Positions 9,807-20,000 of a stretch of 40,747 nucleotides of DNA are shown piece after piece. The stretch comes from Chondrus crispus (taxonomy: Eukaryota > Rhodophyta > Florideophyceae > Gigartinales > Gigartinaceae). Position numbers and translations under genes: made by a program. Location of the stretch: contig NW_005179252.1 of assembly GCF_000350225.1 (NCBI RefSeq), positions 41,857 to 82,603 on the forward strand, read 5' to 3'. Numbering within the stretch: the stretch's first letter is position 1; each line of letters opens with the position of its first letter. Under the pieces are notes generated by a model, which did not search any database, was not told the origin of the DNA, and worked only from the letters and a program-made list of their open reading frames with translations.

Positions 9807-10572
9807 TCGACGCCAGTGCCCTTGCCCTCTCTCGGGCGGGCGGCGGGGTCTTCGCCGTCTTGCTCGGCATGGGTCGCATACTGGGGACAGCCTTCGGAGG
9901 CCGTGCCTTTCTGCCGGGTGTGAGAGTGTGAGCCCTTCGTTCGAGGGCGCCAGCGGTGCCTGGGAGCGTAGTGAGAGGAGGGGGTGGCGGCGGCCGTGCA
10001 GCAAGACGTGGGGGCGGGTTTGGCGGGGAACGAGGCCGCGGCGAGGGCCGAGGCACAGGTCTGAGCGGTTTGACTCGACGCGTAGGCTGCTGTGGAGAAA
10101 GTGGCGAGTTGACCGGCGGTTGTGGCAGACCCGGGGGTACATGTTGGACATTCGGCTGCAAATTCGGCGGGGTGGACGCTTGTAGACTCGTAGTGGAAGT
10201 ATCGTTGACGGCGGGGAAAAGCTTGATGGGCAAGATCCATTTGGATGCGTTCGGTTCACGCTCGATGGCAAAGCGGGAGCCCGGCTTGTACGCGGGGGTT
10301 TTCGCGATGACGGTCACAGCGTGTGCGGGGTGGTTGCTATATTGTGCGGCGGGACACGGAGGCGTGAGGGAGACGGTGACGTCGCGGCCTTGGCGGTGCG
10401 GGATTTCACCGCCGGAGGGGCTCACTGTGTAGATGTTGCCAGCACTAGAGGTGACTTTGAAGACGATGGGGGTGTATGTGTCGTTCGTGATGCGGAAGAT
10501 GGCTCTGTGAGGGACGGGTGGGTTGGGCGGGAAGCGCAGGGTTTTCGTGTTGACGGTAACTGCCAGCGGCAT
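8557..10572 (-). CDS. MSP-domain protein with shared C-terminal module (MSP-A1)
   Basis: 671 residues, apparently intact. Residues 1-120 form an MSP-type immunoglobulin-like domain (TLRFPPNPP, FRITNDTYTPIVFKV, IYTVSPSGGEI). Residues 130-280 are strongly proline-rich and basic. Residues about 255 to the end form a module I do not recognise (WERADWVENIKSW, a GDFMAVAYPGSGGG stretch, VPRYIFKVV, YLGTKRRIRNGV, YLFHRWFEGFVG). No transmembrane helix ends the protein, unlike typical VAP proteins. MSP domains usually bind short peptide motifs in partner proteins. The start is the ATG directly before the MSP strand. It diverges from MSP-B1 across 1.58 kb. MSP-A2 in unit 2 is the same gene split by a gypsy element. 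This is the only intact MSP gene in the window. Confidence 0.8.
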   Translation of the reverse strand: MPLAVTVNTKTLRFPPNPPVPHRAIFRITNDTYTPIVFKVTSSAGNIYTVSPSGGEIPHRQGRDVTVSLTPPCPAAQYSNHPAHAVTVIAKTPAYKPGSRFAIEREPNASKWILPIKLFPAVNDTSTTSLQASTPPNLQPNVQHVPPGLPQPPVNSPLSPQQPTRRVKPLRPVPRPSPRPRSPPNPPPRLAARPPPPPPLTTLPGTAGALERRAHTLTPGRKARPPKAVPSMRPMPSKTAKTPPPARERARALASTSSASGRLQARGAPLTPPPPSQVQYPDAGGSKEGISVQSRSVSTGTHPIKVSDRGPKNQIPKREQRSGIKDDIPEIGSTAPIPLQILATEVAHGNREVARQPVARHILPWERADWVENIKSWMIERLEEECNAKCSASSIVPEMLVGGVRMRAKTSKGDFMAVAYPGSGGGAAKIGVLGRVVPRYIFKVVCMSENKEAVLMRDHPGLFNYKVSVKEMETATKDYVWMQMGTIGRTSELVEGGLMDLRSEVLLRKLDNLEQSPMFREMASRQAYKKSVRWYLGTKRRIRNGVTELMGCGIPETVLGGQGCRKGEGGEHYLFHRWFEGFVGCALAAVDEWILREGVFLKMWSCFGETEKMVRWRAIGKCVHWLSLLVMRLEYAQHSEAESAEREWWVTQAGSALVKMKDRFIETSHRW

Positions 10573-12148
10573 GGTGGAGGGTGTGGCTAGGCGTCGCGGA
10601 AGGAGAGACGAAGAGAAGGGAAGAGGGGGGTGGGGGTTGGAGATGGTGCGATTCAGAGGAATACTTGTACTCTACCTCATTTGGCGAGTGGAGGTAGTGA
10701 GAGGGGGTCGGACATTGTTGCCGTCCTGAGGGGGTTGAACTCAACGCTCTCAAGAGCGTTGCTGTGCACGGCATGCCGGGGGCAGGGGGATGTGAACCAT
10801 ATTCCCCATGATCCCATAATCCCTCATATTATTGAAGACAGAGTGAAGCCGTGCTGCCTCACGATGGGCAACAATGCCGCCCTCATCTTGCTATTGTGTC
10901 ATCATAATTTACCAGGTGATGGCATGCCCTTCAGGGTATCTCCAAGTGTTACGCAATACGTTTGGACTGCCTTGAGGGCCCGTCCCAACACAGCATATCA
11001 CATCAGTGGCAATCGCGCAGAGCCTCCTGATTGGTTGCTGCTGATACAAATATTAACATGGCAGTCTTAGTAAGAGGTAGTAAGCGCCCTTTCTCCTGGA
11101 GTGTAAGCCTCACAGAAAGGCAATTTCATTGGACAACAAATAGATTGAGACAACTCAAAAGCAAGTGACCACAGTAAAAACGGAGAAAGGGGCGGATGGG
11201 GAGGGAAGGAAGAAGCTGCGGTTGGTGAGGGAGCCAGGATGCTGGAGATGGTGAGAGAGAACTAAAGCCGAAAATGGGAAGGGAGGGACGACTCTGGGGA
11301 TGGTCAGGGAGAAAGAGAGCTGAGAATGGTGAGAGAGGGGGGAGACTACAGTTGGTGAGGGAGGTAAGAAGCTGCGTTTAATGAGGGAGATAGCAAGCTG
11401 AGGATGGGAAGGGAGAGACGACTCTGGGGACGTTCCGGGAGAAAGAGAGCTGCAGATAAAAAGGGAGGCAGGAAGCGGCGGTTTTTGAAGGAGAGGGGAG
11501 GCTGAGAATGGTGAGGGAGGGGGGAGCTGCAGTTGGTGAGGGAGGTAAGAAGCTGCGTTTTGTGAGGGAGATAGCAAGCTGAGGATGGGAAGGGAGGGAC
11601 GACTCTGGGGATGTGAAGAGAGTTAGGAAGCTGGAGCTAGTGAGGTAGAGAGAGACAGAGAAAGAGAGACAGACAGAGAAAGAGAGACAGACGGAGAGAC
11701 AGAGAGACGGAGTAAGTGATATATGGGAATGGTGGGAGAGGAGGAGAGAGGAGGAGTTTGCAAGTGGGGACGCACGAGTGGATGTTGATGATCATTCGAT
11801 TTGTTGCTACAGTAGTTTGAAGGACCCACTCTATTTGTACATTTTATACATCTCATTGTTTGTGCTGACCTTCTGCTTTAATGTAATTAGCCTAAAATAT
11901 ATATCTTAAGGTCTTCAATATATACTATCAATGTCTTTCACGTGGGCACCTCGCAGTGACCAATCATATGGCCTAACTTGATATCGGAAAGAAAGGCATG
12001 GTTCTGTTGGGACGGGCTCTGAATCTTCTCCTCCTGCATCACGCAGGGGACCCGCTCTCCACCCGCCCCCTTCCCGCGGTCCCCCGCGCCGCCGCGCCGC
12101 TCCCCTCCCCCCCCCTTCCCCCCCCGCGCCCCGCCGGAAGCCCGCACC
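10573..12148. promoter_or_regulatory. Divergent intergenic region between MSP-A1 and MSP-B1
   Basis: A 1576-bp region that must carry both promoters. It includes a short palindrome AACGCTCTCAAGAGCGTT (about 10743-10760), an AT-rich stretch near 11880-11930, and a C-rich leader just before the MSP-B1 ATG that matches the leader of the VAP-like pseudogene at 38545. The copy in unit 2 (26908-28482) looks essentially identical. A 68-codon frame at 10864-11070 has no family signature. Confidence 0.6.
11160..11725. repeat. Purine-rich minisatellite and GA microsatellite
   Basis: Degenerate units such as GGTGAGGGAGGTAAGAAGCTG and GGGAAGGGAGGGACGACTCT recur through 11200-11630, then GAGACAGA-type short repeats run to about 11712. 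It is strand-asymmetric (purines on +) and conserved in unit 2 at 27495-28050. The reverse-strand open frame is a by-product of the repeat. Confidence 0.8.
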
Positions 12149-13684
12149 ATGTCGCCGCCCGTCTACGTCTCCGCGTCCAAGCGGCTGCTGACGTTCCCGC
12201 TTTCGCCGCCGACGCCGTCGGACACGCTGTCGCTGACGAGCCACCATGCCACGCAGGTCGCCTTCAAGGTGAAGACCAACAACCATTCGCGCTACATCGT
12301 GCGCCCGAACGTCGGCTTCATCGCGCTGGGCGCCACGCTCGCCGTCCACATCGGCCTGCACGCCCACCTTGGCGACAACCTCACGCCGCCCGAGTTCGGC
12401 GTCTCCAAGGACAAGTTCCTCGTCTGCATCGCACCCGCCCCCGACCCGCGCCCAGACTTCTGGGCCGCCCCCCACCCCGACCAGCAGGACATCAAGCTCA
12501 AGGTCCAGTTTGTTGGCGCTGACCTCTTCCGCCCAAGTTCTGCTTCTCGAAGACCACAGGCGAGGGGCGCACCACTGACACCGCCGCCTCCGTCGCAAGT
12601 ACAACACCCAGATGCTGGCGTGAGTGAAGAGGAGATCAGTGTCCAAAGTCAGAGCATGTCGACAGGAACGCACCCCATCAAAATATCGGACAGTGGTCCA
12701 AAGAACCAAATACCGAAGAGAGAGCAGCGGAGCGGTATCAAAGATGATATTCCGGAGATTGGCTCAACCGCACCCATCCCTTTGCAAATTCTTGCGACAG
12801 AGGTAGCACGCGGAAATAGAGAAGTAGCTCGCCAACCAGTAGCAAGACACATTTTACCATGGGAACGGGCAGACTGGGTCGAAAACGTCAGGTCTTGGAT
12901 GATAGAACGGCTGGAAGAAGAGTGTAACGCCAAGTGCAGTGCAAGCTCTATTGTGCCGGAGATGTTAGTAGGCGGCGTGAGGATGCGTGCAAAAACGAGC
13001 AAGGGAGATTTCATGGCTGTAGCATACCCAGGGAGCGGTGGTGGTGCAGCGAAGATAGGAGTTCTTGGGCGTGTGGTGCCGCGTTACATCTTTAAGGTGG
13101 TGTGTATGAGCGAAAACAAGGAAGCGGTATTGATGCGGGACCATCTGGACCCCTTTCACTATAAGGTATCGGTTAAGGAAATGGAGGCAGCAACCAAGGA
13201 TTATGTGTGGATGCAAATGGGGACGATCGGGAGGACAGGTGAACTTGTAGAAGGAGGGTTGATGGATTTGCGATCGGAGGTACTACTAAGAAAGTTAGAT
13301 AACTTAGAGCAGTCGCTGATGTTTCGGGAGATGGCAAGCAGACAGGCGTTCAAAAAGAGTGTAAGATGGTATTTGGGGACCAAAAGGCGAATTCGGAATG
13401 GAGTAACGGAGCTGATGGGATGCGGAATTCCGGAGACGGTGCTCGGTGGGCAAGGGTGCCGAAAGGGTGAAGGTGGTGAGCATTACTTATTCCACAGATG
13501 GTTTGAGGGGTTTGTTGGGTGCGCATTGGCAACTGTAGATGAATGGATTTTGAGGGAAGGGCGTGTTTTCGAGGCTTTGGAGCTGTTTTGGGGAGACGGA
13601 AAAGATGGTGCGGTGGAGGGCAATTGGAAAATGTGTACATTGGCTGTCGTTGTTGGTAATGAGGTTGGAATATGCACAGCATAG
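12149..13684 (+). CDS. VAP-like MSP protein with shared module, C-terminus frameshifted (MSP-B1)
   Basis: 511 residues. Residues 5-127 are a classic VAP/Scs2-type MSP domain (VAFKVKTNN, YIVRPNVGFI, DKFLVCIAP), the ER-associated domain that in known VAPs binds FFAT-type peptides. From about residue 129 the protein is the same module as MSP-A1, joined at ASRRPQARGAP without the proline-rich linker. Compared with MSP-A1 and MSP-B2, a single extra G at 13559-13561 shifts the frame, so the last 42 residues are unrelated and the protein ends early. The old frame continues to 13784. The ATG is preceded by a C-rich leader shared with 38545. It may be a new C-terminus or the start of decay. Confidence 0.72.
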   Translation: MSPPVYVSASKRLLTFPLSPPTPSDTLSLTSHHATQVAFKVKTNNHSRYIVRPNVGFIALGATLAVHIGLHAHLGDNLTPPEFGVSKDKFLVCIAPAPDPRPDFWAAPHPDQQDIKLKVQFVGADLFRPSSASRRPQARGAPLTPPPPSQVQHPDAGVSEEEISVQSQSMSTGTHPIKISDSGPKNQIPKREQRSGIKDDIPEIGSTAPIPLQILATEVARGNREVARQPVARHILPWERADWVENVRSWMIERLEEECNAKCSASSIVPEMLVGGVRMRAKTSKGDFMAVAYPGSGGGAAKIGVLGRVVPRYIFKVVCMSENKEAVLMRDHLDPFHYKVSVKEMEAATKDYVWMQMGTIGRTGELVEGGLMDLRSEVLLRKLDNLEQSLMFREMASRQAFKKSVRWYLGTKRRIRNGVTELMGCGIPETVLGGQGCRKGEGGEHYLFHRWFEGFVGCALATVDEWILREGRVFEALELFWGDGKDGAVEGNWKMCTLAVVVGNEVGICTA

Positions 13685-13954
13685 TGAAGCGGAATCAGTG
13701 GAAAGGGAATGGTGGGTGACACAAGCGGGAAGCGCACTGGTGAAGATGAAGGACAGGTTTATCGAAACGAGCCACAGATGGTGATGGAGACGGACTGGGT
13801 CAGGCAATAACAAGGACAAGGCGACGCAACACTTTGCGCAATAGAAGGCATCGCGAGTGTGAAGGAATCGAGTCCGACATGCCAATGATTAAGGTAATGC
13901 ATAGTTGAAAGACGGAATAAAGGAAGTTGAATTATATATACATACTTCAGGCAT
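12534..13954. repeat. Right arm of 1.42-kb inverted repeat, unit 1
   Basis: Reverse complement of 8387-9806. It covers the module of MSP-B1 and 170 bp of 3' flank. Outside the arms the MSP heads and linkers are unrelated at the DNA level, so the arm boundary marks the fusion point. Confidence 0.9.
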
Positions 13955-14384
13955 TGACGGTCAAAAACCCCTGATCTCAGCAAGCCTTGTTGCGAGGACG
14001 AACAGTTCGTGATCATCGTCACACCAAAACTATTGCCCTCTACAATTAGCCGCAAACGCTCTCCGACGAGTGGAGCAGTTCAGTGTGAGGAAAAGACCGC
14101 TGTCGAAAGTGCTTTGATCATCATCCACAGCTTCCATATCGTGCCTTCTATCACACGAGCCATGCTCAAAACAGGAGGCACACCTGGTAAACACTGTCTT
14201 TCGAACCGCCTTTTCGCACGTCGATGCCTGAAGTATAATTCAACTTCGTTTATTCCGTCTTTCAACTATGCATTACGTTAATCATTGGCATGTCGGACTC
14301 GATTCCTTCACACTCGCGATGCCTTCTATTGTGCAAAGTGTTACGCCGCCTTGTCCTTGTTACTGCCTGACCCAGTCCGTCTCA
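13787..14384. repeat. Foldback structure at the right edge of unit 1
   Basis: Arms of about 165 bp (13787-13954 and 14224-14384) are inverted copies with few mismatches and one small deletion. They enclose 269 bp that copies 8141-8386 in direct orientation. In unit 2 the inner 265 bp are present (35033-35298) but the second arm is replaced by the inverted small-TM flank. Confidence 0.85.
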
Positions 14385-15185
14385 GAATCATCCGCAGAAT
14401 CATCATTGGCCAGCGAGGCAAGAACAATATTTTAATTCTCAAAAAGACTGCCATATCTCTACATTTCGACGGCTTGCCTATAGGGTTTTTTTTCTCACCT
14501 CATCATACTCTCGCAGACAGCGCCATGATGGAAAGAAGGAAGTGTCAGCCTGACGATGTAAGTCTGACAGATTCCAGTGCCCTACCAGAGCACACTGGGC
14601 GACTCCTGAAATTCTAAACTCGCAAATTGTGTTGACCAAATCGGGATTTTGTGACACACAAACGGCCCGTTGTGCACACACAACGCGCCGTTTTCTCGGA
14701 CGGGCGACCCCATGCTAGGTTAACTGTGTATCGCACAAATGTCAAAATGTGCGCGCGTACAATCCAAATTTACTGTACACAGAGAAAGCGTCGGCCGCCG
14801 CCCGACCGACGAGACTCGACATCTACATCCATCCTACCGAGCATGGCTCTGAATGAGAAGTAGCAATAGAATAGCCATTTGGTCATTCATGGTTCTGACG
14901 GTGGCTGCTCGGTGAAAACACCATCATGATTGAGCTTAGCTCACAGCACACACTGTAGATAGAGCTCCGACGGCGTCATCGCCGGCGTCCGGTGCCGTGC
15001 TCGTCGTTAGGAACGAGTTCAAAGCATGCGTACAGTAGGGGGACGCACATTATGTGCGCAAGCATTTCCGTGGTAAAACTCATTTTTTGTTCACAAAAAA
15101 GAAAAATATGACTCTGACACAAAAAATAATTTCCGGAGGCGCCCACTACCCACTATACAGTGCGCGAAACGCAAATAAATACACC
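14385..15185. other. Spacer between units, no gene seen
   Basis: Sequence not repeated elsewhere in the window and without a supported gene. It contains a hairpin with 15-bp arms at 14660-14674 and 14679-14693 (one mismatch) and a TTTTTTGT/ACAAAAAA palindrome near 15083-15100. It ends exactly where homology to copy 2 of the small TM gene begins. Confidence 0.6.
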
Positions 15186-15296
15186 CTCATTCTCGCACCA
15201 AAATTCCCTCTCTCTTTCTCCATCTGTGTCCGTTTCTTGCCCCACAGCTACCTCACGTACACCCACACATCAACAACAAATCCCTCCACTACCACC

Positions 15297-15560
15297 ATGT
15301 CGCAAACCTCTATGGCCTGGACCTGGCTCGACCCCGTACTTGGTGTCCTAGGCGTCCTGTTAGCCACTATCGCCGGCGTCTTCCTCACACACGCCGTCAA
15401 CGTCCGCCGTAACCGCTCTCGAAAGCCCTCTGTGCCTTTTCTTCCGATCGCTGTTGCACAAGATCTCCATGCTCAACCCCAACCCCAACCTCAACCGCAA
15501 CCCCACCATCCACCTGTCGCCGTCTACATGCAGACGCATGTTTCCATCGTCGTCAAGTAA
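15297..15560 (+). CDS. Small one-TM protein, WxW family, copy 3
   Basis: 87 residues, nearly identical to copy 2. The motif reads MAWTWLDP instead of MPWTWLDP, and one tail residue changes (FLPIAV). It has the same single hydrophobic helix, basic patch and QP tail. Homology to copy 2 starts only at 15186, so the usual TATA-box region is absent and replaced by unrelated spacer DNA. The AT-rich run AAATAAAT at 15173-15180 is the nearest possible substitute. The coding frame is intact, but expression may differ or be lost. It lies convergent with MSP-A2. Confidence 0.72.
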   Translation: MSQTSMAWTWLDPVLGVLGVLLATIAGVFLTHAVNVRRNRSRKPSVPFLPIAVAQDLHAQPQPQPQPQPHHPPVAVYMQTHVSIVVK

Positions 15561-16506
15561 TCCATCTCCACCTGTCAGAGATCAGCTATCCCCTTCGCTC
15601 TCCCTCTATGCCCAATTCCTCTTTCTTTCCATCCTCTTGTTTAACCCTTTCACTCTATCTCCATCTTCATCTCTAATCTCTCTATTCTTGCAACCTTCTC
15701 ACTTGTTTTCAGAATCAGCTGCCCAGGAGTTCCCGTTACACATTCTCCACACCTTCAAACTTCGAACAGCACTGACAAGTCTTTCGCGACTGCCCCTGTA
15801 CGGTATTGGCCGTTTCCAATTCATGGCCGCAATGCTCCCTGATCTTTTGTTGCAGCGAGTGCAATCGTGCAGACCTTTGTACACGTGTACACGACTCATT
15901 ACTGCTACAGTACAGGCAATCTTGATGCTGTACAGGTACGGCCAAAAACCCCTGATCTCAGTATGGTGCAAGATCGATGCCTCCGTGTACTGATGCCTAA
16001 TGCCTGTCTACCTTATAAGGGGGGGATAGGGATCTGTGTGCCGGCGGCGAGTGAGGTGATCTGATCGCGCTGTCATGCGTGTGCTACGTGTGCACGTTTG
16101 GCTCTCATGACACTCAGCAAGCCTTGTCGCGAGGACGGACATTTCGTGATCATTGTCATACCAAAACCATTGTCACTCTACAATTAGTCGTAAAAGCTCT
16201 CCGACGAGTAGAGCAGTTCAGTGCGAGGAAAAGACCGCTGTCGAAAGTGCTTTGGTCATCATCCGTAGCTTCCATATCGTGCCTTCTCTCACACGAGCTT
16301 TGCTCAAAACAGGAGGCACACCTTGTAAACACTGTCTCTCGAACTCCCTTTTCGCACGTCGATGCCTGAAGTATGTATATATAATTCAACTTCTTTTATT
16401 CCGTCTTTCAACTATGCATTACCTTAATCATTGGCATGTCAGATTCGACTCCTTCACACTCGCGATGCCTTCTATTGCGCAAAGTGTTGAGCCACCTTGT
16501 CCTTGT

Positions 16507-16902
16507 ACTTGAATATGATGTGTTCTTGTCAGGATGATCCGTCGGGCATACAGTTTGGTTGCACAGGTCTGAATTCGTCTCCCGTGATTACTACGCTTAA
16601 CGTACTACTGTATGTTTTTTCATATTGAGATTTTAAGGGTTTATCTACGCTCGCATTTGCGCGCTCTAGGGTGTATCTCCGCGTATTAGGGTCACTACCG
16701 TGATCTATTGTTGGCGTATTCCGTAGTATCTCCCCACCCACCGATAGCTGGACACTAGTGGGTGGTTATGTGTGGTTATGTGTTCTCGGCAGGCTTCTTA
16801 TTCTCTATAAAGGAGCGTGCCTGTTGTTCAGTATACTGACAACGACACAGTAAGGGCAAAAGACAAAAGAATCACCTGCTTCCCATCCCACCACTGCCAA
16901 GT
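16507..16902 (+). repeat. 5' LTR of copia-1
   Basis: 396 bp, with a TATA-like CTATAAAGG at about 16805-16813 as likely promoter. It ends in CAAGT at the primer-binding site. Confidence 0.9.
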
Positions 16903-16920
16903 GGTTATGGGCCCAGCCAC
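16902..16920 (+). other. Primer-binding site of copia-1
   Basis: TGGTTATGGGCCCAGCCAC starts with TGG, the complement of a tRNA 3' CCA end, and directly abuts the 5' LTR. Confidence 0.6.
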
Positions 16921-17011
16921 CCTGTAACTTTTTTTACCAACTTCGTTCTTCTCGCCGGGAACGACTTGACTATCGGAACAGTTTGCATTTGATTTGCAGT
17001 ACACCTCTGTA

Positions 17012-20000
17012 ATGGAGGACAGTCGCAAAATTTACAAGTTTCGCGGGCAACCTACTGAAGATTTTCAACTGTGGTGTGCCCGCACGGAGGCCGCTCTGGA
17101 GGCAGAAGGAGCCCTTTCTGTCGTAGTGACAGATACTGTCGGGGACGGTACTCAGCCTCCTTCGAAAGATGAAAAGGAGGCAATCGTCAAGGCTCGCAAG
17201 ATATTGATTCAGGGCTTAGGAGACAAGCCGCTTCGAATGTGCTTATCTGAACGCGAAAATCCATTCAAGATGTGGAGTCGACTCCGGGAGCGCTATGCTG
17301 TCTCAAACATGGTCACGCGTGTGCAGCTTCAGACCAAGCTTGCACGAGTACAGTACAAATCTCAAGCCATGTCGGACTACATTGATGAGTTTGAAGAAAT
17401 GTACAACAGACTTGATGCTATGGGGAGCCCCGTGTCAGGAGAAATGCAAGTGGCCATGCTTATAGCGTCTTTTGGGGACAAAGAGAAATCCCCGTTCGGT
17501 CACGTTGTCGCTGCCCTTCAGTCCGGTGCGAAAGAGCTCACTTGGGAGAATGTGACCGCTCGTTTATTGCAGGAGTACGATGAAAAGGTATGGGCCTCCA
17601 CTACATCGCGGGTGACTTCTCGCAGTAACGGTGGCAGTTCTTTGGCTCTTAACGTGCGTGGTAGTTCTCATGGATCTAACCGTCAGCAGAACTGGAAACG
17701 CCAGCATGAAAGGCGCTGCTGGAAATGCGGCCAACTGGGTCACATTTCTCGTAACTGTAAAAAGAATGAAGGAAACAATCTTCAGGTGTCTGTGGATTCA
17801 AAACAAGGCACCGCGCATCATGCCACCATGCTTATGGCGGGATTTAAAGGGCATGCGGGTACCATCTTGCTGGACTCTGGCGCATCGGACCATATGGTCA
17901 AGCACCGCGATTGGCTCGTGAATGCCAGAAAGATCACCCCGAGACAGATCGTAATCGGAAACGGAGCCTCTGTCCAGAGTTGCTGCATCGGTGACATGCC
18001 ACTGGATGTCTTGGTTCACAGCGAATGCGATGCAGCCCTTGTGCACCGCCGAACGATCATTCGCGATGTGCTACTGGTTCCGCGGCTTGAAGCCAACCTG
18101 TTGTCTTGCTCTGCGGTTTGTACCAAAGGGTACCAAGTCAAGTTCAGTCGCCATGGGTGCATAGTGTTGCGAAATGGCTTGGTAGAGTTTCAGGGCTGGA
18201 TGCAAGGAGGCATTTATGTACTTTCCGTACAGAGTACTCCTCTTTCTGGAAACTCTGCTTTTGTTGCCAAATCATATGCAGAAAAGCTCTGGTATGATCG
18301 ACTTGGACACGCCCATCTCGACAGTATACGCAAATTGTCACAGAAGGGAGCTGTGACTGGACTTGACCTGAGCTTAACGAAAAAGTCTGTTAACGAATGT
18401 GACGCATGTGCACAGGGCAAAATGCACAAGGACGCAATGTATGCGAAGCCAGTCAGATCTTCACGTCGCGGTGAGATCATCCACAGTGATGTATCTGGTT
18501 TGATGCCTGTTAGATCCCTTGGTGGCTCACTGTATTACGTCACATTCATTGATGAATTCTCAGGTTACATCGTGGTCGTACCAATTGCTCGGAAGGGCAA
18601 TGTTCTAGCAAGGTTCAAGAAATTTCACCCATGGTTTGAACGAAAATACGACTGCGCTATCAAACTTTTATACTGTGATGGGGGAGGAGAGTACGTAGCT
18701 TGTGATGGGTACCTGGAGGAGCATGGTATCGAACGTCAGAACTTACCAAGCTACAGCCCGGAACTTAATGGCATGGCTGAGAGGGCAAACAGGACACTTG
18801 TTGAAGCAGCTCGCGCAATGATTTTTCATGCCAATATGCCCAAGTCCTTTTGGGCTGAAGCTGTCACGCATGTCGCAGATATCAGGAACAGATTCTTTTG
18901 CCCAAGAAGTGAATCAAAGACTTCCTACGAGCTTCTAACCGGGAACAAACCTCGAGTTAGTCATCTTCGCGTGTTTGGAAGTCGTGCTTGGACGCACGTA
19001 CCCAAAGACAAGCGGCGCAAGCTGGATCCCAAGAGCGTGGATGGTGTGGTCATCGGTTGCTTTGAGAACAAGTTGTACAAAGTATGGCTCCGCCGTGATA
19101 AGGCCCCAGTCCTTGTCAGACATATTCGCATTCTGGAGAACTCTTTTCCGAACAAGGAATGGTACTCCTCTGCTGACAGCTCGGCATTTGTCTGGGAGGA
19201 CGAAAATGGCTCTGCTGTAGTATCCAGCGGGGCCGAAAATCACCCATCCGATGAACCGTCTACCCCGGGATCCACTTCCCATACAACATCTCCCTCCGAT
19301 GTTTCCGATGTTCAGAACGCACTGACGTACTACCCGGCGGTTCCATTTCAGCATGGAGTGCAAGACGAGTCTGAGGCAAATATGGACGTGTCTGAACCTC
19401 AGGATGCGCCGCAGGATGACGAAACGATAATACCGGAAGACATTGCCCCCGCACCTAATACTTCTAACGTGCAGCCAGACCCTACAGGATCCACAGCAGG
19501 ATCTGGGAGGTATCCAACTCGTTCCAGAAACCAGCCTGATTTCTTCAACCATGGGAATGCTTTTCTTGCAAGATGTGACGGAGAACCCACTACAGTAGCC
19601 GAAGCAACTTCACGACAAGATGGTGCCAAGTGGAAGGAAGCCATCGAGTCGGAATTGGCCTCGCTGAAAGCGCATGACACCTGGGCTTCCGTGCACCTTC
19701 CTGAAGGTGCGAAGTCGCTACCTACAAGGTTTGTGTTCAAGCGCAAGCTCCACGAAGACGGCACTGTGGCTCGATACAAGGCTCGACTGGTCGTCAAGGG
19801 TTTTATGCAAGGAGATGTAGACCACACGTATTCTCCCGTTGTGGACTTCAGTACTGTACGCACTGCTCTGTCTGTTGCAGTTCAGAAGGGGTACTTTGTT
19901 CATCAGATGGATGTTAGGACTGCGTTCCTACACGGAGATATAGACGGTGACGTCTATATTGTGCCCCCAGAAAACTCGGGCATCCCGTTGGCAAACGAAC

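Larger units (their letters stand above)
7211..14384. repeat. Cluster unit 1
   Basis: Uninterrupted copy of a gene cluster: small TM gene (+), MSP-A1 (-), divergent intergenic region, MSP-B1 (+). The same order recurs at 15186-36100 with three retroelements inserted. MSP-A starts are 16,335 bp apart and MSP-B starts 16,334 bp apart. This copy supplies the empty insertion site for each element. Confidence 0.85.

Noticed and set aside
8604..9931. Plus-strand open frames over the MSP modules (also at 21596-22352 and in reverse at 12649-13885)
   Set aside because: Shadows of the module coding strand, with no coherent domain.
10864..11070. 68-codon frame in the divergent intergenic region
   Set aside because: No family signature. 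Identity between units follows from the duplication and is not evidence of selection.
11155..11577. 140-codon minus-strand open frame, present in both units
   Set aside because: It is the translation of a purine-rich minisatellite.
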